Part shown: piece after piece, positions 23,416 through 30,819 of the stretch
Layout of the letters: each line of letters begins with the position of its first letter
How positions within the stretch are numbered: position 1 is the stretch's first letter
Source of the DNA: Prochlorococcus sp. AG-347-O22
GTDB lineage: Bacteria; Cyanobacteriota; Cyanobacteriia; PCC-6307; Cyanobiaceae
DNA: 40,513 nt
Direction: 5' to 3'
NCBI GenBank assembly: GCA_003278845.1
Contig: QCCX01000009.1
Span: 1 to 40,513, forward strand
Translations under genes and position numbers: made by a program
Notes under the pieces: model-generated
Databases searched by the model: none
Told to the model about the DNA's origin: nothing
The model's input: the letters and a program-made list of their open reading frames with translations, nothing else

Positions 23416-23955
23416 ATGGATAAAGCTACAAAGTGGTTAATAAGAGGAGCAGCATCTGCAGTGATTCTTTTAGCAATAGGAACTCCAACTTATTTAATAA
23501 TTTCAAAAAACATAAATGAGGTTAATACCCAAAAAAGGGAAAAGAATGAAAAATTAACTTCATTAAAGAATGTGATGAAACAGGTGGCTTCAAGGCTCGA
23601 GAATGGAGTGTCTTTACAATCATCAACAGATGCGTTTAGACCTCTTGTAGATAAGTTAGCTGTTGTAAGAGAATTTTATCCAGAAGATCCAGCGGTAATC
23701 TCAGCCACAAAATCAGAATCTCTTTTCAATATTCTTCAAACATATTGGTATAACACAATTTATTACGATGGAATAGCATTGGGACTAAATCCAGAGATAT
23801 CAAAATTTAATAGAATAGCAGGTAAAACAGTTGCCACCCCCCTTCAAGAGAAAAGATTCTTTGGAGTTACAAGTGTTGATAAAGTTGAATCTAAAGTACA
23901 AAGAGCTGTGATGTATAACTATATAATTCGACTGCTTAAGGAAGGATCAATTTAA
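23416..23955 (+). CDS. Membrane-anchored hypothetical protein, 179 aa
   Basis: One N-terminal transmembrane helix (ASAVILLAIGTPTYLIISKN) followed by a charged, mostly helical domain with LVDKLAVVREFYPEDPAVIS and FNRIAGKTVATPLQEKRFFG. Not recognised. It is the only gene of unit 2 and is framed on both sides by the ATGTCAT pairs, so it is the whole cargo of a ~0.9-kb unit. Confidence 0.7.
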   Translation: MDKATKWLIRGAASAVILLAIGTPTYLIISKNINEVNTQKREKNEKLTSLKNVMKQVASRLENGVSLQSSTDAFRPLVDKLAVVREFYPEDPAVISATKSESLFNILQTYWYNTIYYDGIALGLNPEISKFNRIAGKTVATPLQEKRFFGVTSVDKVESKVQRAVMYNYIIRLLKEGSI

Positions 23956-23965
23956 TAAAAGATTT

Positions 23966-23983
23966 ATGTCATATTTATGTCAT
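23966..23983 (+). repeat. Unit 2 right end: ATGTCAT pair
   Basis: ATGTCAT at 23966 and 23977, 11-bp period, starting 11 nt after the stop of the 179-aa gene. Same orientation as the left pair. Confidence 0.75.
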
Positions 23984-24009
23984 ATAAGTCTTTATTTATC
24001 AGGGCAAAT

Positions 24010-24027
24010 CACGCAATTTTACGCAAA
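24010..24027 (+). repeat. ACGCAA pair next to fragment 2
   Basis: ACGCAA at 24011 and 24021 (period 10) closely resembles the recombinase-promoter sites at 18589-18606 (GTACGCAATTTGTACGCAAA). The homologous position in unit 6 (31190-31220) is altered. Confidence 0.55.
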
Positions 24028-24073
24028 AAATCAGTTATAGCTTGAAAACGTAGTGCTCATCTAGGGGTGTCCA

Positions 24074-24119
24074 GTGCTTTGGGAGCACTAGGTCGCAGGT
24101 TCGAATCCTGTCGCCCCGA
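24074..24119 (+). repeat. tRNA-Pro 3'-half fragment 2
   Basis: 46 nt, no mismatch to the intact tRNA. GTTATAGC lies 40 nt upstream. No tRNA-type terminator hairpin follows this copy; the GGGCGATC pair begins 31 nt later. Confidence 0.95.
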
Positions 24120-24149
24120 TTGACTTCTCAAGATTCTCAATTATCCTTT

Positions 24150-24208
24150 GGGCGATCTCTGGGCGATCATTTGCTATACCTTGCATAGCTTTGCATACTG
24201 CATCGCCC
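24150..24208 (+). repeat. Unit 3 left end: GGGCGATC pair
   Basis: GGGCGATC at 24150 and 24161 (period 11), inverted ATCGCCC at 24202, 41 nt after the second copy, as in unit 1 (40 nt). Between them CTATACCTTGCATAGCTTTG. Matching pair at 27194/27205. Confidence 0.8.
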
Positions 24209-24327
24209 GCTAAAACAACTAAATAAGCAATATTAAACAGACCATTGCTCCAATACTAAAAATTAAGATCTACCCTTGCGAGTTAATAGTCTTTCAAAAT
24301 AATCATTTTTTCATTTTAAATAGGTTT

Positions 24328-24660
24328 TTATTTATTAAATTTAAAACCCGAACCACAAGAACTTTTTGTCGCGCCTTTTGGAGTACTAATCAAGAATCCT
24401 CCTCCGGATAAATCCTGATAATGATCAAGTGATAGTTCATCTAGTAAACTTTTTTGAGATTCTGGAGCGTAGACAGTTAAGCCATCAGTTCTTGCAATCG
24501 GAATTCCTGATTTTTCCCAGATATTAACTCTCAGAAACATCCATCCATCATCAAGAATATCAGGTTGCAAATATAGGAATATTTCTCCAGGTGTACCACG
24601 ATAAATTGATTGCCTGAGCAATTCATTTGAAGCAGCCTTGGTAATAGTTAAAGAACTCAA
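24328..24660 (-). CDS. HesB/IscA-like protein, 110 aa
   Basis: Resembles A-type iron-sulfur carriers: SLTITKAASNELLRQSI start and a GGGFLISTPKGATKSSCGSG end in place of the usual NPNA...CGCG tail. Only one Cys is present (in SSCGSGF) and the internal Cys of IscA is absent, so canonical cluster binding by three Cys is unlikely; it may act in a dimer or have another role. It is divergent from the CobW-like operon. Confidence 0.7.
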   Translation of the reverse strand: MSSLTITKAASNELLRQSIYRGTPGEIFLYLQPDILDDGWMFLRVNIWEKSGIPIARTDGLTVYAPESQKSLLDELSLDHYQDLSGGGFLISTPKGATKSSCGSGFKFNK

Positions 24661-24800
24661 TTTTCAAATACACTTAGTACATAGATTAATTATTTTTTAA
24701 TTCAATAACAAGCATTCCATAATGTTCTCACTTTATTAGCTGCGTAATTTCTCTGAATTTTTTATTTCCTCTCATAAGAAATATCTAAAAACAAAAACAA

Positions 24801-24822
24801 AAATGATTATCATTTTCATTTT
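24801..24822. promoter_or_regulatory. Fur/Zur-like box
   Basis: AAATGATTATCATTTTCATT, a run of NATWAT-type hexamers as in Fur-family operators, lies 32 nt before the CobW-like start. Fur and Zur sites are too alike to separate by eye. It may also serve the divergent HesB/IscA-like gene. Confidence 0.6.
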
Positions 24823-24853
24823 GGTGTAAATTTTATACATCAGGTAGTTTTTT

Positions 24854-25636
24854 ATGAGTCAAACTTGGATAATATCAGGGCCTCCAGGATGCGGTAAGAC
24901 AAGTTGGATACTAAATACTTTTAAGAATCACTCTGGAAATTGTGGTTATGTACGTCTTGGCGGATATTCAGAAATTAATTTAGAGCAAGCAATAAATTCA
25001 AAAATTGATTTTGCTTTTTTGAAAGATCAAATTCCTAATTTATTAGATTTGTCAAGTTCAAAATTGCCCTTAGAGGTAGAGAAAGAGAATATTTTGATTA
25101 TTATTGAATTTCCTCAATTTTTCATACCTAAATTTCAGGGTATTAGTGGTATTGATTTGAGAGTTATAAAAGAGCTTGAAATATATAATCTTCAACCAAA
25201 TAAATATTTGCATTTTGGCAGAGATCTAGAATTACCAATAAAGGATACTTTAGATTTTAAAGCAATTGAATCATGTAGTATTGACCTCAAAAAAAATATT
25301 TGGGATCCTGCAAGTTTAAATACTTTTTGGTTCGAATTAGTGAACGGTGCTTATGGAGACGTATATAGAGCAAAAGCATTAATGAACTTACCAGATGGTC
25401 GTTATATCTTGTTTAACTGGATATTGACTCAGAAAGGTTCTCAATATCAAACCTTAAATCAAGTTGCTCCTCTTAATGGAAGACCAGAAAGACACTCTGA
25501 AATTGTCATACAGGGGAAAAACTTAAACTTCCAATTAATAAAATCAACTATCAATAATTGCCTTCTTAGTGATGCTGTTCTAGAGCATCATCAAGCCACA
25601 CTTAGAAATTCACAATTACAAACTTCTCGAAATTAA
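24854..25636 (+). CDS. CobW-like G3E GTPase / metallochaperone-type protein
   Basis: 260 aa. P-loop SGPPGCGKTSW at residues 8-18, and LLIIIEFPQFF-like NILIIIEFPQFF where G3E proteins have the Walker B. The CxCC zinc motif of COG0523 proteins is not visible, and the C-terminal half (YLPDGRYILFN-like NLPDGRYILFNWILTQKG, then GRPERHSEIVIQGKNL) matches the CobW C-terminal domain. Probably binds GTP and a metal or helps metal supply. It leads a three-gene operon under the Fur/Zur-like box. Confidence 0.75.
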   Translation: MSQTWIISGPPGCGKTSWILNTFKNHSGNCGYVRLGGYSEINLEQAINSKIDFAFLKDQIPNLLDLSSSKLPLEVEKENILIIIEFPQFFIPKFQGISGIDLRVIKELEIYNLQPNKYLHFGRDLELPIKDTLDFKAIESCSIDLKKNIWDPASLNTFWFELVNGAYGDVYRAKALMNLPDGRYILFNWILTQKGSQYQTLNQVAPLNGRPERHSEIVIQGKNLNFQLIKSTINNCLLSDAVLEHHQATLRNSQLQTSRN

Positions 25637-25642
25637 TTAAAA

Positions 25643-26458
25643 ATGAATCAAGCTGTTATTTCATGTTTACATGCAAATCTACCTGCAGTAGAAGCCGTAT
25701 TAAAAGATATTGAATTACAAGGGATTACGAATATTACCTGCCTTGGAGATTTAGTAGGTTATGGTCCTCAACCTAATGAGGTTATTGAGTTAATCAAAGA
25801 GAAAAAAATTGCCACTTGTCAGGGTTGTTGGGACGAAGATGTAGTTGATGGATTAGATGCCTGCGATTGTAGTTACCCTTCTCAGATCGCTGAAAGGAGA
25901 GGTCATTTCGCTCATCAATGGACTACGGAAAAATTAACAAAAGAAAATAAGGATTTTTTAGCTAATTTACCCTACTCAATTCGTAAAGATAAATGTCTTT
26001 TTGTTCATGGTAGTCCTAATAGTCAACATGAATATCTGCTGCCCGATATGGATGCATTCGCAGCTCTTGAGAGAGTTGAAAATGCCAAAGCTGAGATTCT
26101 ATTTTGTGGACATACTCATCAACCTTATATACGTGAACTAGCAAATGGTTCAATTGCCGTAAAGGTCAAAAACAGTGGTTCGAAAGATATTCAAAAGAAA
26201 GAAATGAATTTGCCGATGCGAAGAATAGTAAATGCAGGTTCAGTGGGAGAGCCACGGCATGGAGGAACTAAAGCTACTTATGTGGTTTATAACGACATCA
26301 CTAATGACGTAAAAATTAGAGAAGTTGAATATGATATCGAACTTACCTGCAAAGCAATAATAAATGCTGGTCTTCCTCCGATTTTTGCATGGCGTTTAAA
26401 AAACGGATTTGAATTTGCCGAACGAGCTGAAGATGCTTCTCATGTTTGTGAAAGATGA
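25643..26458 (+). CDS. Metallophosphoesterase (calcineurin-like), 271 aa
   Basis: Binuclear metal phosphoesterase with ISCLHANLPAVEAVL (DxH replaced by S-C-LH), CLGDLVGYGPQPNEV (GDxxGYG), CQGCWDEDV (in place of GNHD), FVHGSPN and FCGHTHQPY (GHTH). The GNHD Asn-His to CWD change and the CDCS insert are unusual for the family. Nucleotide or phosphoprotein substrates are possible. It starts 6 nt after the CobW-like gene and overlaps the next gene by 4 nt. Confidence 0.85.
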   Translation: MNQAVISCLHANLPAVEAVLKDIELQGITNITCLGDLVGYGPQPNEVIELIKEKKIATCQGCWDEDVVDGLDACDCSYPSQIAERRGHFAHQWTTEKLTKENKDFLANLPYSIRKDKCLFVHGSPNSQHEYLLPDMDAFAALERVENAKAEILFCGHTHQPYIRELANGSIAVKVKNSGSKDIQKKEMNLPMRRIVNAGSVGEPRHGGTKATYVVYNDITNDVKIREVEYDIELTCKAIINAGLPPIFAWRLKNGFEFAERAEDASHVCER

Positions 26459-27177
26459 TAGAACGCTGGGCACTTATAAGTGGGTTAAAAGGGGATCTAG
26501 ATACTTATGAACTTATTCAAAAAGATTTAAAAAAAACTCCTGGGAACATAACCCTCTTTGTTTTGGGGGATATGATAGGCCCTGAAAAAAACTGTAATAA
26601 ACTTCTACACAGATTAATTAATCCAAAAAGTAATGATTTACAACCATGGTGCATATATGGTTGGTGGGAAGAACAAATCCTCTTAGAAAGTGGTTACCGT
26701 GGCAATCAAAGAGCTGAAGCTTTGAGAATAAATAAAGGTGAAGAAGTGGTCAAATCTCTAATAAATGCTGTAGATAAATCATTTCTTGATTGGATAGCAG
26801 CACTTCAATTTGGATTTGTTGAACTTGATTGTGGTTTAATTCACGGGAGCTCAAAAGATGTTGGCGACGATTTAACATTAGATACCCCGCCATTAACACT
26901 CCTGGATAGACTTACACGTCTTCAAGTAAACAGATTATTTACTGCGAGAAGTACACAACAATTTCATTTGGAATTAACAGAGGGGATTCTTAATTCGGAA
27001 GTACACGATTTAACCGGAAATCATAAGAAGGAGCAGAAGGTTCCTCAAAAAGCTGTCATTGGTGTTGGAGCAGGCAAAAATTATACTCTCTATGATGTAG
27101 GGACTGATAATACTCAATTCGTAAGGGCTGGATATCAATCAGAAAAGAAAAAAAATGGATTTGGATTACATTTTTAA
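26455..27177 (+). CDS. Diverged metallophosphoesterase-like partner, 240 aa
   Basis: Parallels the gene before it: ALISGLKGDLDTYELI, VLGDMIGPEKN (GD motif), YGWWEEQIL where GNHD would be, LIHGSSKDV. The final GHTH motif is replaced by LFTARSTQQFH, so several metal ligands are missing and it may be inactive or bind differently. The ATGA overlap implies coupled translation and a heterodimer is plausible. The stop is directly followed by a tRNA-Pro scrap and the unit end. Confidence 0.75.
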   Translation: MIERWALISGLKGDLDTYELIQKDLKKTPGNITLFVLGDMIGPEKNCNKLLHRLINPKSNDLQPWCIYGWWEEQILLESGYRGNQRAEALRINKGEEVVKSLINAVDKSFLDWIAALQFGFVELDCGLIHGSSKDVGDDLTLDTPPLTLLDRLTRLQVNRLFTARSTQQFHLELTEGILNSEVHDLTGNHKKEQKVPQKAVIGVGAGKNYTLYDVGTDNTQFVRAGYQSEKKKNGFGLHF

Positions 27178-27178
27178 A

Positions 27179-27212
27179 CACTAGGTCGCAAGCGGGCGAT
27201 CCTCGGGCGATC
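27179..27212 (+). repeat. Unit 3 right end: tRNA scrap plus GGGCGATC pair
   Basis: CACTAGGTCGCA (27179-27190) equals tRNA-Pro sequence, then GGGCGATC at 27194 and 27205. It matches the left pair at 24150/24161 in sequence, period and orientation. Confidence 0.8.
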
Positions 27213-27342
27213 AAATGCTTAACTTTGCAACACTTTGCTGCATATAAGACAATTCTTGAGACTCATTTTGATAACAAATATTTCAAACTAAAGTCATAGC
27301 CTCACTTCGTTCTCATGGGTGCTGTCGCAATTTGCTGATCGA

Positions 27343-27388
27343 GTGCTTTGGGAGCACTAGGTCGCAGGTTCCAATCCTGTCGCCCCGA
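27343..27388 (+). repeat. tRNA-Pro 3'-half fragment 3
   Basis: 46 nt with one mismatch (T loop TTCCAAT for TTCGAAT). Its terminator AGAGGGT/ACTCTCT with TTCCCAG loop follows at 27412-27438. The preceding 65 nt resemble those before fragment 4. Confidence 0.95.
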
Positions 27389-27463
27389 CTCAATCAAATC
27401 CAAGTCATACTAGAGGGTTTCCCAGACTCTCTTTTTTATTGCCAACACTTAGAAAGATGAGAC

Positions 27464-27482
27464 TGAGCGAGCTTTGAGCGAG
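27464..27482 (+). repeat. Unit 4 left end: TGAGCGAG pair
   Basis: TGAGCGAG at 27464 and 27475 (period 11), followed by ATTTGCAATACCTTGCATAA, akin to unit 3. A single TGAGCGAG at 28424 marks the right end. Confidence 0.7.
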
Positions 27483-27674
27483 GATTTGCAATACCTTGCA
27501 TAAGTTTGCCTCTTAAAATAGTTCATTATTTTCATAATTATATTAAAAACATAGAATCTATGAAAAGAAATTCTTATTAAAAGTATTACTAATTTAAGAG
27601 AAGAGTTATCAAATATTAGTCGATAGATCCATTTAAGAATTAAGGTTAAGAACAGATTTAAATCGCAAAAAAAA

Positions 27675-28280
27675 ATGATTAAATTTCCAAATAAATTATT
27701 TTATATTTCGATATTACCTTCCACAATTTTATATCTAGCAATTTTATCTGTATCAAATCTTTATAACATCAAACTTAGTCTCGTAGTTCGAGACCTTGCT
27801 CAAACCTGTGGATATCCAATTGGAGTGGGAATGATTTCAAATATAGGAATTTTGTTTTGGGGAGCAGCTGCATCTATTTGTTTTTTTACAACATTCTTAG
27901 AGAGCATTAATAGAGAATCATCTAAATTACTTCTACTAGGGGCGATATTCTCAAGTCTGCTTTGTATTGATGATTTATTTCTACTACATGATCGTTACAT
28001 AGGCCCAGATTTTCTGAATTTAACATACTTAGCAATTTCTATTTTTTTATTGGTAAGATTTCGAAGGATATTAAAAAAAATTGGACTTTTTAACTTGATA
28101 ATTTCAATTTTATTTCTTGGCTTATCTGTTTTTTTTGATGGTGTAATACAACAGATTTTCAATCAAAATTATGAATTAACTCAGTTAATTGAAGAAGGGT
28201 TTAAATTTATAGGGATCGTATGTTGGTTGAATTTTTGGTGTAAAGCTTCATCTAATGCATTGAAATTTGGCAACTCTTAA
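27675..28280 (+). CDS. Polytopic membrane protein of unknown function, 201 aa
   Basis: About six hydrophobic segments. Conserved-looking polar residues lie inside or between helices: CIDDLFLLHDRYIGPD and TQLIEEGFKFIGIVCW, giving a D-D, H-D and E-E set that might form a metal or proton site. I do not recognise the family. Sole cargo of unit 4. Confidence 0.7.
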   Translation: MIKFPNKLFYISILPSTILYLAILSVSNLYNIKLSLVVRDLAQTCGYPIGVGMISNIGILFWGAAASICFFTTFLESINRESSKLLLLGAIFSSLLCIDDLFLLHDRYIGPDFLNLTYLAISIFLLVRFRRILKKIGLFNLIISILFLGLSVFFDGVIQQIFNQNYELTQLIEEGFKFIGIVCWLNFWCKASSNALKFGNS

Positions 28281-28423
28281 AGTAAAGCTATTTTGATCAA
28301 AAAAATCCTTCAGGAATTATAATCTTTTTACATAGATTTCTTAACAATAACGAAAAATTGTTTTTATCCAAAATTTTTAAAATCGTAAGACTGCATAAGT
28401 TTTTTGATCAAACTATTTTCTTT

Positions 28424-28431
28424 TGAGCGAG
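28424..28431 (+). repeat. Unit 4 right end: single TGAGCGAG
   Basis: One copy of the unit 4 octamer, followed by ATTGTGCTTATTTATGCACC, which resembles the sequence after the left pair. The first copy of the pair seems lost. Confidence 0.55.
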
Positions 28432-28557
28432 ATTGTGCTTATTTATGCACCACATTGCTATGTCTATCTACTTTTGAGACTCATAAAAATTCAAGTAGTA
28501 ATAATTTATAGTCTATGGCTTCACTTGTTTCTCATGGGGGCTTTCGCATTTTGCGTA

Positions 28558-28607
28558 GCGGGTGCTTTCGGAGCACTAGGTCGCAGGTTCGAATCCTGTC
28601 GGCCCGA
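28558..28607 (+). repeat. tRNA-Pro 3'-half fragment 4
   Basis: Two mismatches in 46 nt (anticodon loop TTTCGGA, acceptor CGGCCCG), so it could not be a functional acceptor. GTCTATGGC lies 47 nt upstream. Confidence 0.93.
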
Positions 28608-28638
28608 CTGGCTTTTCAGCGATTACCTAATTTGACTT

Positions 28639-28656
28639 AGGGAAAAATTAGGGAAA
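28639..28656 (+). repeat. Unit 5 left end: AGGGAAA pair
   Basis: AGGGAAA at 28639 and 28650 (period 11). Matching pair at 29434/29445. Confidence 0.75.
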
Positions 28657-28796
28657 ATGACCTCCTTTTTAGGGGGTTTTCTTATGGTTTTTCCTTATAC
28701 TTTATAGAATTTTATTAAATTTTTTAGGATATAAGCCTACCTTATATAAATAGATAGAGTTGGTTGCTATCCTCATTGGGTGAGAGTTATTAAGTA

Positions 28797-28919
28797 TTGA
28801 AGGAATTTTTAATCGACCTTTGGCAGAATCATCACGACCCATATCATGCAGCTTATGGCATAGGTGGAGTAATAGTTTTGTTGGTAATTTATAATCGCTT
28901 ACTCAATAAATATCAGTAA
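28797..28919 (+). CDS. Small single-pass membrane protein, 40 aa (TTG start)
   Basis: Reads (M)KEFLIDLWQNHHDPYHAAYG then IGGVIVLLVIYNRLLNKYQ. One hydrophobic helix in the second half. Layout (xEFLxxLW-N... then G-G-V-I-V helix) resembles the 37-aa protein at 30705-30818, so they may be distant paralogues. Start TTG at 28797 is chosen for the match to that protein; no ATG fits. Confidence 0.5.
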   Translation: MKEFLIDLWQNHHDPYHAAYGIGGVIVLLVIYNRLLNKYQ

Positions 28920-29053
28920 CAAGAAACCCTTCCAGAAATTCCAACTACTGAAAGGGTTATTAAATCGACACTCAACTATATAGGATCAATTTATGTCTTG
29001 CAGCAAATGTAGATTTTGCTGACGAGGTTTGGTCTCAATTAATTTATAGCAAT
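28918..29053 (-). terminator. Conserved 3' UTR/terminator element (copy 1)
   Basis: About 130 nt shared with 33276-33410. Read on the minus strand, downstream of the 29059-29274 gene, it contains TTGAGTGTCGATTTAATA and a hairpin of AACCCTTT with GGAAGGGTT ending in TTCTT. Stem bases differ from copy 2 while pairing is kept, so it acts as RNA. Confidence 0.6.
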
Positions 29054-29058
29054 AATTT

Positions 29059-29274
29059 TTAAACTCCCGCTATTTTTTGTTCCGCTAGACGTTTTTTTAG
29101 AATTGAATAATTTTGTGAAGCCCATTTTCGAGAAATATCTAATTCAGCATCTAAAAACTTTTGAAGCGATTTGATTATTTTAAATACTTCTAAGAAGCCT
29201 AGATAAATTATTACCAGCATCTTAGTTATGTTTACTGCAACACCCACTAACTTTTCAATTCTTTGATCTTGCAT
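29059..29274 (-). CDS. Small membrane-associated hypothetical protein, 71 aa
   Basis: One hydrophobic helix (VAVNITKMLVIIYLGFLEVF) followed by an amphipathic, basic C-terminus (ISRKWASQNYSILKKRLAEQ). Not recognised. It lies in unit 5 and ends at a conserved 3' UTR element. Confidence 0.6.
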   Translation of the reverse strand: MQDQRIEKLVGVAVNITKMLVIIYLGFLEVFKIIKSLQKFLDAELDISRKWASQNYSILKKRLAEQKIAGV

Positions 29275-29416
29275 TTGAACTTATTGAAGCTTACTAAAAT
29301 TATCAGTTCTAAGAAATTATGCAAATGTTTTTCAAATTAAAAATAACTTTTAAAAATGCTGGTTTTCTTCCTAGCTAAGACCCCCATCATATAGACAAAC
29401 TTTTAAAACCTTATGT

Positions 29417-29451
29417 AGCACTAGTTCAACTTTAGGGAAAATTTAGGGAAA
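29417..29451 (+). repeat. Unit 5 right end: tRNA scrap plus AGGGAAA pair
   Basis: AGCACTAG (29417-29424) then AGGGAAA at 29434 and 29445 (period 11). Same heptamer as the unit's left end. GCTATAGC follows at 29513. Confidence 0.75.
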
Positions 29452-29552
29452 AACCAATTAAGTATTAGAAAGTTTTATAAGTTTTTAGAAGAAAAAAGGG
29501 CTTATAACTGAAGCTATAGCTTCAAATCGTAGATATAGGGGCTTCTTAACTA

Positions 29553-29598
29553 GTGATTTGGGAGCACTAGGTCGCAGGTTCGAATCCTTTCGCCCCGA
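29553..29598 (+). repeat. tRNA-Pro 3'-half fragment 5
   Basis: Two mismatches in 46 nt (GTGATTT, CCTTTCG). A terminator AGAGAGT/ACTCTCT with TTCCCAG loop follows (29620-29647). Confidence 0.93.
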
Positions 29599-29671
29599 AT
29601 TTAAAAACCAAATTATAATAGAGAGTTTCCCAGACTCTCTTTTTTATTGTTTGCAATCTCAAATGAGAAAA

Positions 29672-29690
29672 GGGATCTCTAGGGGGATCT
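29672..29690 (+). repeat. Unit 6 left end: GGGATCT pair
   Basis: GGGATCT at 29672 and 29684 (period 12). I find no matching pair before fragment 6; the right end of this unit seems replaced. Confidence 0.55.
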
Positions 29691-29756
29691 AAATTGTTTA
29701 AACTTTCTCAAAAGGTGCTTAATTTGAAGCAGTGGTGACACTAATAAGTGTTTCAT

Positions 29757-30020
29757 TTACTCAACAAGTTCAAGATTATAAACAGTATCTACACAGTTGT
29801 TATCAATATCCCATTGTTTTAATTCTGGTTGTTCAAGCATTGCACCAAACTTTTCTAAATCAGAACAATTCATAAGAATCATTGCTTTATGTTCATTTAC
29901 TTTTACAATCTCCAACTCAGAACAAAAAACATATCCTTGTTCTTTATCAACTTTTTTTACCATCATTTCAAATTCAGAAAAAGGACAACCAAAGGTCGAA
30001 ACAACTAAAGTGTTAGGCAT
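29757..30020 (-). CDS. Hypothetical protein, 87 aa
   Basis: A mixed alpha/beta-looking small protein: MPNTLVVSTFGCPFSEFEMM, then VFCSELEIVKVNEHKAMILM and a terminal VDTVYNLELVE. Three Cys and no membrane segment; it has the ferredoxin-like size of DUF3303/DUF3764-type island proteins nearby but I do not match it. Its ATG follows directly after the T-run of a terminator-like hairpin at 30021-30043, an odd 5' end. A MKHLL mini-frame begins at its stop. Confidence 0.65.
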   Translation of the reverse strand: MPNTLVVSTFGCPFSEFEMMVKKVDKEQGYVFCSELEIVKVNEHKAMILMNCSDLEKFGAMLEQPELKQWDIDNNCVDTVYNLELVE

Positions 30021-30064
30021 AAAAAAAGGCGTGAATTTGCCTTATTTTAGATCGACTGTCAATC
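30021..30064 (-). terminator. TTGACAGTCGATC motif plus hairpin before the 87-aa gene
   Basis: Minus strand: GATTGACAGTCGATCTAAAA, then stem AAGGC/GCCTT (30039-30043 with 30026-30030) and seven Ts ending at the ATG. It looks like a terminator of an upstream transcript, or an attenuator controlling the gene. Confidence 0.6.
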
Positions 30065-30190
30065 TTAGTTAATATGGCGGTGCGAGTAGTAAGAGTTTCA
30101 TACTCTTCTATTTTTTAAATTTAAAAATAAGTTTGTGTAATTCGCAATAACTAATAACAGCAAAAGAAAAGTATTAATGGACATTAAATA

Positions 30191-30231
30191 AAAAGGGGTT
30201 TAATTCCCTCTAATATAGATAGGCTTTCAAT
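30191..30231 (-). terminator. TTGAAAG motif plus hairpin after the DUF3764-like gene
   Basis: Minus strand TTGAAAGCCTATCTATATTA then GAGGGAATTAAACCCC and TTTTT. It follows a 13-codon mini-frame (30227-30268, MKLLLFASLIVSN) whose stop is part of the motif. Confidence 0.6.
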
Positions 30232-30271
30232 TACTTACTATTAGCGAGGCAAATAGTAAAAGTTTCATTAA

Positions 30272-30577
30272 TTAATCACAACAATCGCCCTTTGTTAATG
30301 AAGCAGTCCAAGAGGATTCCTCCATTGTTGATAAGTCAACTCTATGAGTTGCCATCCAGTCACCATTTGCTTCCACAAACTTTTGAACATTACCTTCTGG
30401 AGCTTGATGAATAACAATTATTCTTTGAGGATCTTCCTTGCTTACTCCTCTGAAAAGTGGCTTAATATCAAATTCTGAATGCCTTTTATCTGCTTCTGTA
30501 CTATCAAATATTGCAGCCCATTCATCGAAAGTGCTTTCAATTTTAAAAGTAAACACTGAAGTAACTGAACAAGACAT
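30272..30577 (-). CDS. DUF3764-like protein, 101 aa
   Basis: VFTFKIESTFDEWAAIFDST then EADKRHSEFDIKPLFRGVSK and RIIVIHQAPEGNVQKFVEAN is the pattern of a small Prochlorococcus family I know as DUF3764, probably a dimeric ferredoxin-like fold. Function unknown. The C-terminus carries Cys-Cys (KGDCCD). A hairpin with AAGGAG (30581-30600) sits at its 5' end and may include the ribosome binding site. Confidence 0.65.
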   Translation of the reverse strand: MSCSVTSVFTFKIESTFDEWAAIFDSTEADKRHSEFDIKPLFRGVSKEDPQRIIVIHQAPEGNVQKFVEANGDWMATHRVDLSTMEESSWTASLTKGDCCD

Positions 30578-30580
30578 AAT

Positions 30581-30615
30581 AAAAAGGAACTAATTACTCC
30601 TTATTTTAGATCTAA
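30581..30615 (-). promoter_or_regulatory. Hairpin with embedded ribosome binding site
   Basis: Minus strand TTAGATCTAAAATAAGGAGT then AATTAGTTCCTTTTTATT before the ATG. AAGGA pairs with TTCCTT, so the likely ribosome binding site AAGGAG is in the stem. Confidence 0.45.
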
Positions 30616-30704
30616 TTTTTTAAAAAGCTTTGTTGTTAGTTGGCAAAAAGTAGCATTATTCTTTTTTTAAGCTGGTAAAGAGGTTAATTTCCTTTAATTT
30701 TTAT

Positions 30705-30818
30705 ATGGAATTTTTAAATAATCTTTGGAATAATCAACTAAATGTAATTATTGGTGTAGGGATAGCTACAGCAGTATTGTTGGGGATTTATATATTTTTG
30801 TTAGATATAATTAAGTAA
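30705..30818 (+). CDS. Small single-pass membrane protein, 37 aa
   Basis: MEFLNNLWNNQLNVIIGVGI then ATAVLLGIYIFLLDIIK. One C-terminal hydrophobic helix. Its stop overlaps the ATG region of the next gene (2-nt gap), so they form an operon. Similar in outline to 28797-28919. Function unknown. Confidence 0.55.
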   Translation: MEFLNNLWNNQLNVIIGVGIATAVLLGIYIFLLDIIK

Positions 30819-30819
30819 A

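Noticed and set aside
28423..28635. 70-aa plus-strand open frame
   Set aside because: It is translated tRNA fragment 4 and the unit end repeats.
29679..29756. 25-aa protein after the 87-aa gene
   Set aside because: Only its first codons match the MKHLL start; the rest runs through the GGGATCT pair of unit 6.
29797..30072. 91-aa plus-strand open frame
   Set aside because: Fully antisense to the 87-aa gene and its leader, without a ribosome binding site.
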